Source: Methanosarcina mazei S-6 (lineage in GTDB: Archaea > Halobacteriota > Methanosarcinia > Methanosarcinales > Methanosarcinaceae). From it: a DNA stretch of 64,000 bases. A program made the position numbers and the translations under genes. The stretch covers positions 1,984,001 through 2,048,000 of the forward strand of contig NZ_CP009512.1 in the NCBI RefSeq assembly GCF_000970205.1, in the 5' to 3' direction. Of this stretch, positions 53,357 to 62,927 are shown in pieces (the first letter of the stretch is position 1; each line of letters starts with the position of its first letter). The notes under the pieces were generated by a model that did not search any database, had not been told where the DNA came from, and saw only the letters and a list, made by a program, of their open reading frames with translations.

Positions 53357-54595
53357 TTAGCTTTGATTTTTAGATCCTCTTGATATCGAATAACTCAAAC
53401 AATCCAGTACTTCCGAGGTCATGAAGAGGTCAGGAAAATTATTATCCGGTTCTATAGTACTTGACTCAATTCCCAAGATACCCGAAAGCAGGTTGAACAT
53501 TTCTGGATTCACTGAATTTGAAAACCTGCGTCTGGAAAATTGTCTGTACATACCATATCCAAATCTGAAGAGCCTGTGGCTGAGAGGGTAATTTCCTATG
53601 TTTGCGGTATTAAATGTTGTAAAAATAGAAGCAGGAAAACTTATCATCGAAGCGTTTTCCCAGCGGTTTACAATGTCTTTGACATTTAATCCAAGTACAT
53701 TCAGAGCTTTTTCTGCATTTTCCGAATAAGTGGAATTCCATTTTGTCCCATAAATGAAGCAGGGGATAGAAAAAGCATAGGCTCCGCTTAAATAGTAGGC
53801 AAACATAAGACCACTTCTGGACCAGTCAAATTTACCATCAGGAAATTGAACAGATGCAAGCCATTTAATCCCCTTTTCGAATTCATGGTCAAGCCAGCCA
53901 TTATCAAGGGAATCTATAATCTTTAGCAGATAATACAGGGTTACACCCTGGTAATGGATGCAGGGAATGTTCAGGCAGTACTGGTAGTTGCCTTTTTTTT
54001 CATTCGTATAAGGGAATGCCCCATCGGAAAACTGGCACTTGCAGATGTGCTCTGCTGCGGTCTTTGCAGCATCAAGACATTCTGAGTCAGAAAACATTTT
54101 TCCGAACTTTGCAAGAAACGCCCCACATGTGGCATCCACATTGAGGTGGTCTCCTGTATAAACGGAAGATTTTTTAAAATAGCCTGGAGATATCTGGTTT
54201 TCCAGCACAAAGTCTCTTGCCTGGAAGGCCGCCATTTTTAGGCGTTCATTTTTCAGGAGCAGGTAGCCGTCAACAAGGGCCTCACCGACAATAGAGGTAA
54301 TAAGAGCAGAAGGGTGATTATAATTGACGTGCACTTCATTCCAGGAGCCGTCAGAATTCTGTTTATCCAGCAGCCAGTTCAAGAGTTTTTCGATATGATC
54401 GGTATACTCACTTCCTCTCAATCCATTAATCCTGATAAGAGTTTTTACACATTCGGCGTTGACTCTATTTCTAATGATTCCGTAGACAGGATCAACTGTA
54501 TAAGCAAGGTTTCCTTCAACTTTCTGATTCGGAAGGATGCCTTTTTGAATAGTCTCTGAGATCAATGAATACATCCGGTTATTGAGATCGCGCAT
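53357..54595 (-). CDS. alpha/alpha-toroid protein of the polysaccharide cluster
   Basis: A 412-residue protein with repeats of the terpenoid-cyclase/prenyltransferase-like alpha/alpha barrel: LLNWLLDKQNSDGSWNEVHV, HICKCQFSDGAFPYTNEK, and IKWLASVQFPDGKFDWSRSG (a W-x3-Q-x2-DG-x-W/F pattern). These folds also occur in glycan lyases and epimerase-like enzymes. It overlaps the upstream glycosyltransferase reading frame by 17 bp, so it is in that operon. A role in polymer trimming or modification is inferred only from the neighbours. Confidence 0.7.
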   Translation of the reverse strand: MRDLNNRMYSLISETIQKGILPNQKVEGNLAYTVDPVYGIIRNRVNAECVKTLIRINGLRGSEYTDHIEKLLNWLLDKQNSDGSWNEVHVNYNHPSALITSIVGEALVDGYLLLKNERLKMAAFQARDFVLENQISPGYFKKSSVYTGDHLNVDATCGAFLAKFGKMFSDSECLDAAKTAAEHICKCQFSDGAFPYTNEKKGNYQYCLNIPCIHYQGVTLYYLLKIIDSLDNGWLDHEFEKGIKWLASVQFPDGKFDWSRSGLMFAYYLSGAYAFSIPCFIYGTKWNSTYSENAEKALNVLGLNVKDIVNRWENASMISFPASIFTTFNTANIGNYPLSHRLFRFGYGMYRQFSRRRFSNSVNPEMFNLLSGILGIESSTIEPDNNFPDLFMTSEVLDCLSYSISRGSKNQS

Positions 54596-55833
54596 AATTT
54601 ATACCGTCGCTCATAATAGGATTTGGCTTCTCAAATTCAATGCATTCAAGTACTGATTTAAGGTCGGATGCGATCTGCTTCCGGCTGTAATATTTTTCAA
54701 CAAAATCCCTGCCTTTTTTTCCCATCTCGATCTGTTTCTCGGGATTATTCAAAAGGTACAGTATAATATCTGCAATTGCATCAGGGGAATTCTCTGCAAT
54801 CATTCCACAGCCTGAACGCTCTGCAAGTTTCCTTATTTCTCCCTCTCCACATCCCACAAATGGAATCCCACATGCCATATATTCATAAGCTTTGGTAGGC
54901 ACAGCATATTCAAGTGTCTTTAGCTTCTTCAGGGGAGCCACGCCCATCAGAGATTCAGAATACATTTTAGGGATTTTTTCCCTTGAAATCAGGCCCGGAA
55001 ATTCAACGAAATCCATGAGATTGTTATCCCGAGCTACTTTTTCCAGATCCCTTTTGATATCACCATCACCAACTATCAAGAATTTCAGATCAAAATGCTC
55101 ATTGACCTTTTTCATTGCCAGGATCACGTCTTCAAGGTCTTGAGCATGTCCGATATTTCCTGCATAGATAATCTGATTCTTTTTTGGGGTTTCCATGGGA
55201 TAGAATAAGTCGATGTCCACACCGTTGGGCGTTATCCTTAACTTATTCTTATCAATATTTTTGTAGGTCTTAACAATATCCTGACCAAGCTCTTCAGTAG
55301 TAACGCAAATCAAAGCTGGCACTCGAATAACAGAACTGTTCATATACCCTGCTCATCTTTTCAAATAAGCTTCCTTTTTTCAAAAAACCAAGGCTTATGG
55401 ATGCATTTATCCAGAGATCTCTAACGTCCATGACCCACTTTTTCTTAAATATCAACTTAGCCGGAATTCCACCAATCCCTGTAAAAATTGGAGGTGCAGA
55501 AGTAATAATTACATCAAATTTACGGAAATTAAAAAATATCCAAATAACAGCGTGCAGAGGAAATGAAAGGTAATAAGCCATTCTGCCCACAAAACCCGGA
55601 TCCTGGCTTTTTGGTTGCCACGCTAGCAAGTTTATAATATTTACATCATTCATCTTTCTGGACTCAAAAACACTCCACTTCCTTTTAAAAGAGCTAGGAG
55701 GAAAACTGGGATGTGGAGCAAGGACAGTAACATATTCGCCCATTTTTTGAAGATGACTGCACATATCAAAAATACGTGACGCATTGCCAGATTTTTCAGG
55801 TGGGAAGTGCTGTGATATAACTAAAATTTTCAT
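54579..55833 (-). pseudogene. frameshifted group 1 (GT4-type) glycosyltransferase
   Basis: Two frames together encode one glycosyltransferase. The first (55294-55833) begins MKILVISQHFPPEKSGNASR, the GT4 acceptor-domain signature, and runs to YEQFCYSSAS before a wrong-frame end. The second (54579 to about 55311) continues LICVTTEELGQDI, then ITPNGVDIDLFYP and the donor site TKAYEYMACGIPFVGCGEGE. Removing one A from the AAA at 55312-55314 (plus strand) joins them as SASLICVTTEE, a clean family-like sequence. It is the first gene of the polysaccharide operon. A sequencing error cannot be excluded. Confidence 0.85.
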
Positions 55834-56638
55834 AACTTGACCCCTGAATTAGCTCTCACAAAAGTATCCAATGGAGTGTATCCAAAAGAATTGATTATGC
55901 TCATAATAATCGATTACTTCCAAAATATTTGTATTGAATGATCTTTAACTGGTCTAAATTCGAGCTTGATAGAAGTTTTAGGTGATTTTTGCTATTCCGG
56001 AAAATGTTAAGAAGTTTTGTACTATCATAAATGTAGATATTAATATAAAATCGATCAAGAAAATATGTTTAGTAGCTATTTTACGTTACAATAGATATTT
56101 TCTAAATACATGAATTTTTAATTCTGATGTTTTAGCTAAAACACAAAAAAGATATTAAATGACCCTCACTTTAACGTAATATCTTTCACCCATTAGTTTA
56201 CAATAAATATTATTTCAAATGTATAGTTTACAATAAATATTATTTCAAATGTATAGCTTACATTAAATAAGCATTTGTTTACTTCACTTTAGAAATTCTA
56301 AGGAATCAATAGAATAAGATTTGTCACTTGTATGCAAAATCAAAGTTGGGCTGAACCACTCTACTGCAAACAGCAGATGTTTCCGATCACCAGAATTCTT
56401 GAAATCTCTTATGTTATTTTCATTTTGAAGGGATCTTCAGGATAGTTTTTAGACATGGAAATTATCCAAAACTTCATAACAGCATCTCTTAACATTCAAA
56501 TTCCGAATGATCAACCAAGTTTCCTATTATGAAAATGGTTCTGAAATTTTATTAATTTGAAGATCAAAATTGGTTTCAGGATAAACGCGTGAAATAAATT
56601 AATTAGCAGAAAATGGATATATTATTTGGAGAGCTGGC
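55834..56638. other. AT-rich intergenic region with a 30-bp tandem repeat
   Basis: No gene in about 800 bp. At 56195-56254 there are two exact copies of a 30-bp unit (AGTTTACAATAAATATTATT followed by TCAAATGTAT) and a diverged partial third copy to about 56269. The region contains the promoters of the polysaccharide operon and of the GH16-like gene. Confidence 0.6.
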
Positions 56639-57421
56639 ATGAAAATAACCAAATATTTAATGTTGTTTTCTATTGTTATTGTGTTGGCTATGTTGGGTTT
56701 GATTGTGCCTGCGGAAGCAAATACATATCCATCAAATGGAACCATTTATTGGAAAGGGTAGGAATGGGATAATCTCTGGGATAATACAGGAAACAATACC
56801 TGGGTAGATGATCAAGACAGACTTCACTTAACGGTTAAAAATTATGGGGATATGTGGTCCGAAACAACTGTTAGTACGAAAAATAAATATCTTTATGGTA
56901 CTTTCACATGGTCCTTAGATTCACCTGTTTACACGTTTGATAAAAACAGTGTGGTTGGACTTTTTACATATGCCGATAATGATCACGAACTTGATATTGA
57001 AATCTCAAGATGGCAGGAGGATATAAATTCTCAACTCTGGTACACTGTACAGCCCGGGTTAATTAAAGGGAACAAATACAGTTACTCGATTCCATCCAGT
57101 ACTAATGGCACAAACACAAAATACAGGATTAAATGGAAACCTAATTATGTTAGATTCACAGCCTGGAAGGCAGACGGAAAAGTTATAGCATCCCAAACTT
57201 ATACAAATATTTCTAGAATTCCTGCAGTACCCCAATATGCCGTGATGAATTTGTGGTTACTGGATTCACCTTCCGACGGACAAAATATTGAGCTCATAAT
57301 CAGTGACTTCACATATACAAATACAACATTGGATATACAAATAGCACGTAATAAGAGAAACAGTGGTTTAGCTTTTTTATATTCTCCATATCTTCTAAGT
57401 AATGGTACATGGATTGAGTAA
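56639..57421 (+). CDS. exported GH16-like glycan-binding/hydrolase protein with in-frame UAG at codon 41
   Basis: 261 codons from ATG 56639 (GGAGAG ribosome-binding site) to TAA, interrupted only by TAG at 56759-56761. Residues 1-27 are a signal peptide (MKITKYLMLFSIVIVLAMLG). The rest resembles glycoside hydrolase family 16/concanavalin-like folds: VWVDDQ-type strand, GTFTWSLDSPV, then HELDIEISRW, where E-L-D-I-E matches the GH16 catalytic E-x-D-x-E. IKWKPNYVRFTAWKADG follows. The TAG lies in WKG-TAG-EWDN, where relatives as I remember them often have Tyr. Either pyrrolysine is inserted or the gene carries a nonsense mutation. Translation from the internal ATG 56852 would lack the signal and first strands. 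Confidence 0.7.
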
Positions 57422-57527
57422 TTTGCTTCTCACAGGTATAGTGCATGGCGTCAGGTGTTGATGACGCTAGCTTGAAAAATATGTAGAGAAAAGTATCTCT
57501 TAAGTTTATTTACAAAAAATGCTTCCA

Positions 57528-59026
57528 CAGTAGTTCCGAATATCCTTAGTTCCGAGACCTGTTTTTTACAATTGAAGGTATAATCAAAAAAGTATTGAAG
57601 ACTATGAAGTCGTTTGCTATGACTCCAAAAAACGACTCCATGTCTGATGTAGACACAGCCAGTTTACTGGCTTTGTCTTCTGAATTCTTTAGCATCGTTG
57701 ATATAATAACTTTACCCGATGGAGCAAACTACAGCTATCAAGAGTTTCTTAACGTTTTACTTCATGCGGCAACATCTTCTACTGATTCTCTTGAATCTGC
57801 AAGTAATGATCTCAAATCAAAAGTTCCAAACACAAGAATACCTTCAGCTGATACTATTTTCAATTACATAAAATCCAATTCTATTGAATATATCCTCTCT
57901 TCTTTCCGAAAAATAAATAATGAAATTTTTAGGATGATGAAGCTTAAAAACAATGTTCATGACATCGCTATTGACTTTCATGACGTTGAATATTATGGAT
58001 GCAGAGACACTCTCTGTATAAGGGGAATCAAACCAAAGAATGGAACTTCATGGGGATATTCTTTCTGCACCTTAGATGTAATTGGGAATTCTAAGCTAAC
58101 ACTTGATGTTATTGACATCAACGGATTAAGCAAAGATTATTCAATTCTTATGGAATCATTGTTTGAAAGGATTGAAAAAATGGGAGTAAAAGTGGGAACA
58201 GTATACATGGATAGAGAATTTTTTAACAGAAAAGTTATCTCAAAGATGGAGAAATACAAAGTCGATTTCGTAATTGCAGCTAAATCAAACAAAAGAATTA
58301 AGGAGATGCTTGAAAGGCATAGAAAAGAAAATGGAGATACTTCTACGGTTTTTGAATATAAGTTTCAAGGAGAAGAACAAACTTTTAACATTGTAGCAGT
58401 GTGGGATAAAGAAAAAAAAATACAGTATATTTGCAACAAATAAAAAAGTGAGTTCAATAGACACATTTGTAAAGCAAATACCTGAAGAATACAGGAAGAG
58501 ATGGAATATAGAAACAGGGTATAGAGTAAAAAAGGATTTTAAGATACGAACATGTTCTAAATCACCTGTTGCAAGGACACTATTTTTTGTAGTTCAATGT
58601 ATCATGTATAATATTTTGAATGTATTAAAGTCAGTTCTTGACATTACAGCATACCAAATGAAATCAGTAATAAATCAAGACATTATTAAGGCAGTAAAAG
58701 AAGGAGTTAATTCATTATCCAATATTACAGTCAGGTCATTTCTTGAGTGCTTAACCAGATATAATAAAGAAAGAAGGCGAGCGCTTCGCGCTCGATTAAG
58801 AGATTTATAAATTTTTAAATATAACCAAAAAAAAAATCATAAAATTAGTTAGTGGAAACTATGCACAAATTTTACTTCAGGACTTTAAAATACTGAAGTT
58901 TTTAGAACATTATATAAAAAATGAAATCAGAATCGATGAGATGAAAACATTTTTCATGAACTATTAAGGAAAAATTGTAAACGAATGAAAGTTGTCATTC
59001 GGAACTATAACAAATCGGAACTACTG
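57528..59026 (+). mobile_element. ISH3-type insertion sequence with 5-bp target duplication
   Basis: About 1.5 kb. Terminal inverted repeats are CAGTAGTTCCGA at both ends, followed a few bases inward by a second shared TAGTTCCGA. Flanking direct repeats TTCCA lie at 57523-57527 and 59027-59031, the 5-bp target duplication. The element contains one transposase gene split by a frameshift. It inserted about 100 bp downstream of the GH16-like gene. Confidence 0.9.
57604..58810 (+). pseudogene. ISH3-type DDE transposase, frameshifted in an A9 run
   Basis: The first frame runs from ATG 57604 to TAA at 58441-58443, the second from about 58412 to 58810. DDE residues are all encoded: Asp in IDFHDVEYYG, Asp in VYMDREFFNRK, and Glu in RWNIETGYRVKK (second frame). 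The frames join if one A is dropped from the nine-A run at 58412-58420, giving KKYSIFATNKKVSSIDTF across the joint. So a complete transposase is one base from intact. It may be dead or rescued by slippage on the A run. Confidence 0.85.
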
Positions 59027-59137
59027 TTCCAACACGTAAGTTCTAATAAATTCAATGAAAAATCAAGAGATCTCACACTCAGAGAAAAGAAATAGGCTCT
59101 AATTTTTAAGTTTTTTCAGGGAAATTCTAAATCTATT

Positions 59138-59431
59138 TCATACATTTCCGGATGCTGCATTCCGCAGGCAGGTTTCCCAGTCTTCCGGGTGCTCCATATT
59201 GTCCAGCTGCCATTCAAATTCACGCCTTGCAAGTTTGATAATTGTACGTGCTCTCTTCAGTGGGACCAATTCCTTACCGATATCACCTATGTCAACCACG
59301 TCCAGGCAGCTTACAATATCAATCGTAAAACCTTCCAGGCTCTCAGGTGGTATTGGTTCGCCTCTTGCATGTATTTCCGCGCATTTAGCGAGATACTCTG
59401 CAATTACCTTGATCAGTTTTGCGTCCTGCAT
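59138..59431 (-). CDS. small hypothetical protein
   Basis: A 97-residue, probably soluble helical protein I do not recognise (MQDAKLIKVIAEYLAKCAEI; LKRARTIIKLARREFEWQLD). I start at ATG 59431, which follows AGGGGATT; a GTG six codons upstream is the alternative. The composition and good ribosome-binding site favour a real gene. It lies alone between the ISH3-type element and the frh promoter region. Confidence 0.6.
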   Translation of the reverse strand: MQDAKLIKVIAEYLAKCAEIHARGEPIPPESLEGFTIDIVSCLDVVDIGDIGKELVPLKRARTIIKLARREFEWQLDNMEHPEDWETCLRNAASGNV

Positions 59432-60214
59432 GATTCTAATCCCCTGCACAGTATGTAGATAATTCAGTTCGTCAGATTGGACGATCTATTTAAAATAGCC
59501 ACAACAATGACCATACGTCAGTTAAAATGCAGACATATTTTCCTGAATTCAGCCCCAGTAAAATGCAGATGCATTTCTGAATTCAGCTCAGGTCATCTTT
59601 CAATTCTCATTTTTCAAGGACAGTGCCTGTGACGTTATTTAAATATGGTTTTTTATGAGGTTTAAAGTTTTCTAAATCATTTTCGATAAAACAGTATTTA
59701 GAAGTTGAACTGGCAGTCTACCTCCTTCAGAAAACATGTTTGCAGTCCTGTGCTGAACTGACTTTTATTCAGAAATTATTTTCTTTTTGCTCAGAAATTA
59801 TTTTCTGTTTTTTATATAAATATTTATGTGAGCAGGGCTTCATATCTCCCATTTTCTCATAAATTTTCATAACCAGGCTAAATATAGAAGATTTTATATA
59901 TGAACAGATATTTTTTTGAAGTGATTTTATTGAAGAGACATTTAAGGCAATGAATGACGATTAACTTCAATTCTCATTCTTGCTTCATGTTTCTGGTATA
60001 TTTTTAAGATATCAGGCCTACATCCTTACCGGAAATTCAGTAATTTGACGGAGACTGAAATAGTAAGGAAGAGATGCATTCCACATGGAGTGCTTTATCA
60101 GATGAAGGTCCTGACTGAACCCGAATTCCCTGAATTTAATACTATATCGCTATAATCGTGACTCTCTGAAAAGAGAAGATGCGAGAACATCTAATCGAAA
60201 ACGAGGCAATACCA
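59432..60214. promoter_or_regulatory. frh operon promoter and long leader region
   Basis: A 780-bp non-coding region. Two direct repeats of TCAGAAATTATTTTCT lie at 59769-59784 and 59791-59806, 22 bp apart; each contains a CAGAAA/TTTCT dyad. They end 4 bp before a TATA element (TTTATATAAATATTTA, 59811-59826). A second TATA-like TTTTATATAT is at 59892-59901. Further upstream (59520-59590) an imperfect repeat contains AAAATGCAGATGCATTT. A start at either TATA implies a leader of about 290 to 360 nt before frhA. Confidence 0.5.
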
Positions 60215-61582
60215 TTGACGAAAGTTGTAGAGATCTCTCCAACCACGAGACATGAAGGGCACTCCAAGCTTACTCTGAAGGTGAACGATCAGGGTATAGT
60301 CGAGCGAGGAGACTGGCTCTCTATCACCCCTGTCAGGGGTGTTGAGAAGCTCGCCATAGGCAAGACGATGGAACAGGTCCCGAAGATTGCCTCTCGGGTC
60401 TGCGGAATCTGTCCCGTCGCCCACTGCCTGGCGAGCATCGAGGCAATGGAGGCGTCTATCGGCTGCGAGATCCCCAAGGATGCAAAGCATCTGAGGGTAA
60501 TTCTTCATGCCGCAAACCGCCTGCACAGCATCGCCCTGCACAACATCCTGATACTCCCTGACTTTTATATCCCCGGGACGGAGACGAAGATCAACCCGTT
60601 CTCCAAGGAGGAGCCTTTCAGGAGCGTTGCGACAAGAATCTTCCGCATCCGTGAAATCGCACAGACCATTGCAGCTATCGTAGGCGGTGAGGCAATCCAC
60701 CCCTCTAACCCCAGAATCGGAGGGATGTACCAGAACGTGAGTCCGCGGGCAAAGCAGAAGATGGCTGACTTGGCAAAAGAAGGCCTTGTTCTTGTCCACG
60801 AGCAGATGGAATTTATGCTTGATATTATCAGGGACATGCAGAACCGTGAGTACGTCACCGTGGGGGGCCAGAATATCCCGATTCCAAAGACGCTCGGGTA
60901 TCACAACCAGGGTGTTATGGCCACGTCTCCTATGTATGGCTCATCCAGCCTTGATGAAAACCCCACATGGGATGTCACCAGGTGGAAAGAGACCCGGCCA
61001 TGGGAATGGTATATGGGTGAGGTGACAATCGATCTCGAGGACCCGAACTATCCGATAGGCGGCACAACAAAAGCCGGAACCAGAGCAAACCCCCAGATGG
61101 AGGCGTGCAACAGTGTTCCGACTTACGACGGTCAGCCGGTTGAGGTCGGTCCGAGGGCAAGGCTAGCTACCTTCAAGAACTTTAACGAGAAGGGCACATT
61201 CGCCCAGCACATTGCCAGACAGATGGAATACCCGGACTGCTTCTATACAATCCTTAAGTGCCTTGATGACCTGGACACCTCGGGTAAGGTTCTTGCCGAC
61301 CACATCCCCCAGGGAGACGGATCTATGGGCTGGGCAGCTAACGAAGCTCCACGTGGGACTGATATCCACCTTGCAAAGGTGAAGGACGGGCGTGTGCTCT
61401 GGTATGAAATGCTTGTACCTACCACATGGAATTTCCCAACCTGCAGCCGCGGTCTTAAGGGTGCTCCCTGGCAGATCGCAGAGATGGTTGTCCGTGCCTA
61501 TGACCCGTGTGTATCATGTGCAACCCACATGATTGTGGTAGACGAGAAGAACAGGATAGTAGCTCAGAGGATCATCCAGTGA
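60215..61582 (+). CDS. frhA: coenzyme F420-reducing [NiFe] hydrogenase, alpha (catalytic) subunit
   Basis: The large [NiFe] subunit of F420-reducing hydrogenase, which couples H2 and coenzyme F420 in methanogenesis. The frame opens at 60179, but a TTG at 60215 preceded by GAGG (8 nt) gives MTKVVEISPTTRHEGHSKLT, the usual family N-terminus as I recall it, so I use it. Nickel ligands are in RVCGICPVAHC (about residues 63-73) and DPCVSCATH near the C-terminus. The product is 455 residues. The C-terminal processing region is present and maturation needs FrhD, encoded next. First gene of frhADGB. Confidence 0.96.
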   Translation: MTKVVEISPTTRHEGHSKLTLKVNDQGIVERGDWLSITPVRGVEKLAIGKTMEQVPKIASRVCGICPVAHCLASIEAMEASIGCEIPKDAKHLRVILHAANRLHSIALHNILILPDFYIPGTETKINPFSKEEPFRSVATRIFRIREIAQTIAAIVGGEAIHPSNPRIGGMYQNVSPRAKQKMADLAKEGLVLVHEQMEFMLDIIRDMQNREYVTVGGQNIPIPKTLGYHNQGVMATSPMYGSSSLDENPTWDVTRWKETRPWEWYMGEVTIDLEDPNYPIGGTTKAGTRANPQMEACNSVPTYDGQPVEVGPRARLATFKNFNEKGTFAQHIARQMEYPDCFYTILKCLDDLDTSGKVLADHIPQGDGSMGWAANEAPRGTDIHLAKVKDGRVLWYEMLVPTTWNFPTCSRGLKGAPWQIAEMVVRAYDPCVSCATHMIVVDEKNRIVAQRIIQ

Positions 61583-62067
61583 AGGAAATGGATAAGCTGT
61601 ACTCCGAGATCGTGGTGGCAGGCTGTGGCAATCCTCTTTATGCGGACGACGGGTTTGGACCTGCAGTAGTGGAGAGGCTCAAGGGCATGGAGCTCCCGAA
61701 GAATGTCACGGTTGTTGATGCCGGACTCGGTGGGCCGCATTTCGTCTTTACTCTCCTTAACCCCGAGTCCACAAAAGCCCTTATCATCGTTGACATAGCG
61801 GACTTCGGGGGAGAGCCAGGTGAGCTCAGGTGGCTTACTGTTGACGAACTCCCGGAAGGCAGTTATCTGGATGCACACTCCTGGGACCTGACCGAGCCTC
61901 TCCAGTGCATTAAGGACGATATCCTTATCCGGGTCCTTGTGTGCCAGAAAAAATACGTTTCTGCCCCCGAGATGGACATCGGGATTACAGATGAGGTACA
62001 GAGAGCCATTCCCGGAGCTGTATCCGAGATAATAAAGGAAATCAGGATGAACTATGGAAATGCTTAA
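61579..62067 (+). CDS. frhD: hydrogenase maturation endopeptidase FrhD
   Basis: A protease of the HycI/HoxM family that trims the C-terminus of FrhA after nickel insertion. The signature GCGNPLYADDGFGPAVVERL is near the N-terminus. The metal-binding acidic and His residues appear in DIADFGG and LDAHSWDLTEPL. The GTG at 61579 overlaps the frhA stop (GTGA) with GAGG 8 nt upstream; ATG 61588 is the alternative start. About 162 residues. It overlaps frhG by 14 bp at the 3' end, so translation is tightly coupled. Confidence 0.93.
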   Translation: MKEMDKLYSEIVVAGCGNPLYADDGFGPAVVERLKGMELPKNVTVVDAGLGGPHFVFTLLNPESTKALIIVDIADFGGEPGELRWLTVDELPEGSYLDAHSWDLTEPLQCIKDDILIRVLVCQKKYVSAPEMDIGITDEVQRAIPGAVSEIIKEIRMNYGNA

Positions 62068-62917
62068 CTCCATCAAGAAGACCGTTGGCGGGGAAGGCAA
62101 GCCCACCCAGGTTGCGACGGAGAAGAAGATGGAAGCTACAATGGAGGCAAAACCAGTGGCAAACAAGATCAAGCTCGGGCATGTGCACTTGAGCGGCTGT
62201 ACAGGCTGCCTCGTGTCCACTGCCGATAACAACTTGGGATTCATCAAGATACTGGACAACTACGCCGACCTCGTCTACAGCCTCACGCTTGCAGACGTCC
62301 GGCATGTTCCTGAGATGGACGTGGCGCTCGTCGAGGGATCGGTCTGCATTCAGGACCATGAATCTGTGGAAGAGATCAGGGAAACGCGAGAGAAAGCAAA
62401 GATTGTGGTAGCCCTCGGTTCCTGCGCATGCTATGGGAACATAACAAGGTTCAGCCGCGGTGGGCAGCATAACCAGCCCCAGCACGAGTCTTTTCTCCCT
62501 ATCGGGGACCTCATAGACGTGGATGTCTACATCCCGGGATGTCCCCCGAGTCCGGAGCTCATAAGGAACGTTGCTGTAATGGCATACCTGCTCCTTGAAG
62601 GCGATGAGGACCAGAAGGCTCTAGCTGGCAAGTACCTGAAGCCCCTTATGGATCTTGCAAAGCGCGGTACCAGTGCTTGTTTCTGCGACCTTATGGACGA
62701 CGTGATCAACCAGGGGCTCTGCATTGGCTGCGGCACCTGTGCTGCATCCTGCCCGGTGCGTGCAATCACGATTGAGTTAGGGAAGCCGCAGGGCCAGAGT
62801 GACCTCTGCATCAAGTGCGGCTCCTGTTATGGTGCCTGCCCGAGGTCGTTCTTCAACTTTGAAGTGATTGATGAATTCGAGGCCATTAGCGATATGATCG
62901 CTGAAGCACTTAAGTGA
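62054..62917 (+). CDS. frhG: F420-reducing hydrogenase, gamma (iron-sulfur) subunit
   Basis: A 287-residue small subunit that relays electrons from the NiFe site to the flavoprotein subunit. The N-terminal proximal-cluster domain has LSGCTGCLVS, ALGSCACYGN and IPGCPPSPE. The C-terminus carries two classical [4Fe-4S] ferredoxin motifs, CIGCGTCAASCPV and CIKCGSCYGACPR. AAAGGAAATCAGG precedes ATG 62054, inside the end of frhD. All cluster ligands are intact. Confidence 0.96.
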   Translation: MEMLNSIKKTVGGEGKPTQVATEKKMEATMEAKPVANKIKLGHVHLSGCTGCLVSTADNNLGFIKILDNYADLVYSLTLADVRHVPEMDVALVEGSVCIQDHESVEEIRETREKAKIVVALGSCACYGNITRFSRGGQHNQPQHESFLPIGDLIDVDVYIPGCPPSPELIRNVAVMAYLLLEGDEDQKALAGKYLKPLMDLAKRGTSACFCDLMDDVINQGLCIGCGTCAASCPVRAITIELGKPQGQSDLCIKCGSCYGACPRSFFNFEVIDEFEAISDMIAEALK

Positions 62918-62927
62918 GGTGAGATAG

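Noticed and set aside
60191-60904. 237-codon minus-strand frame opposite frhA
   Set aside because: Antisense shadow of a well-conserved hydrogenase gene.
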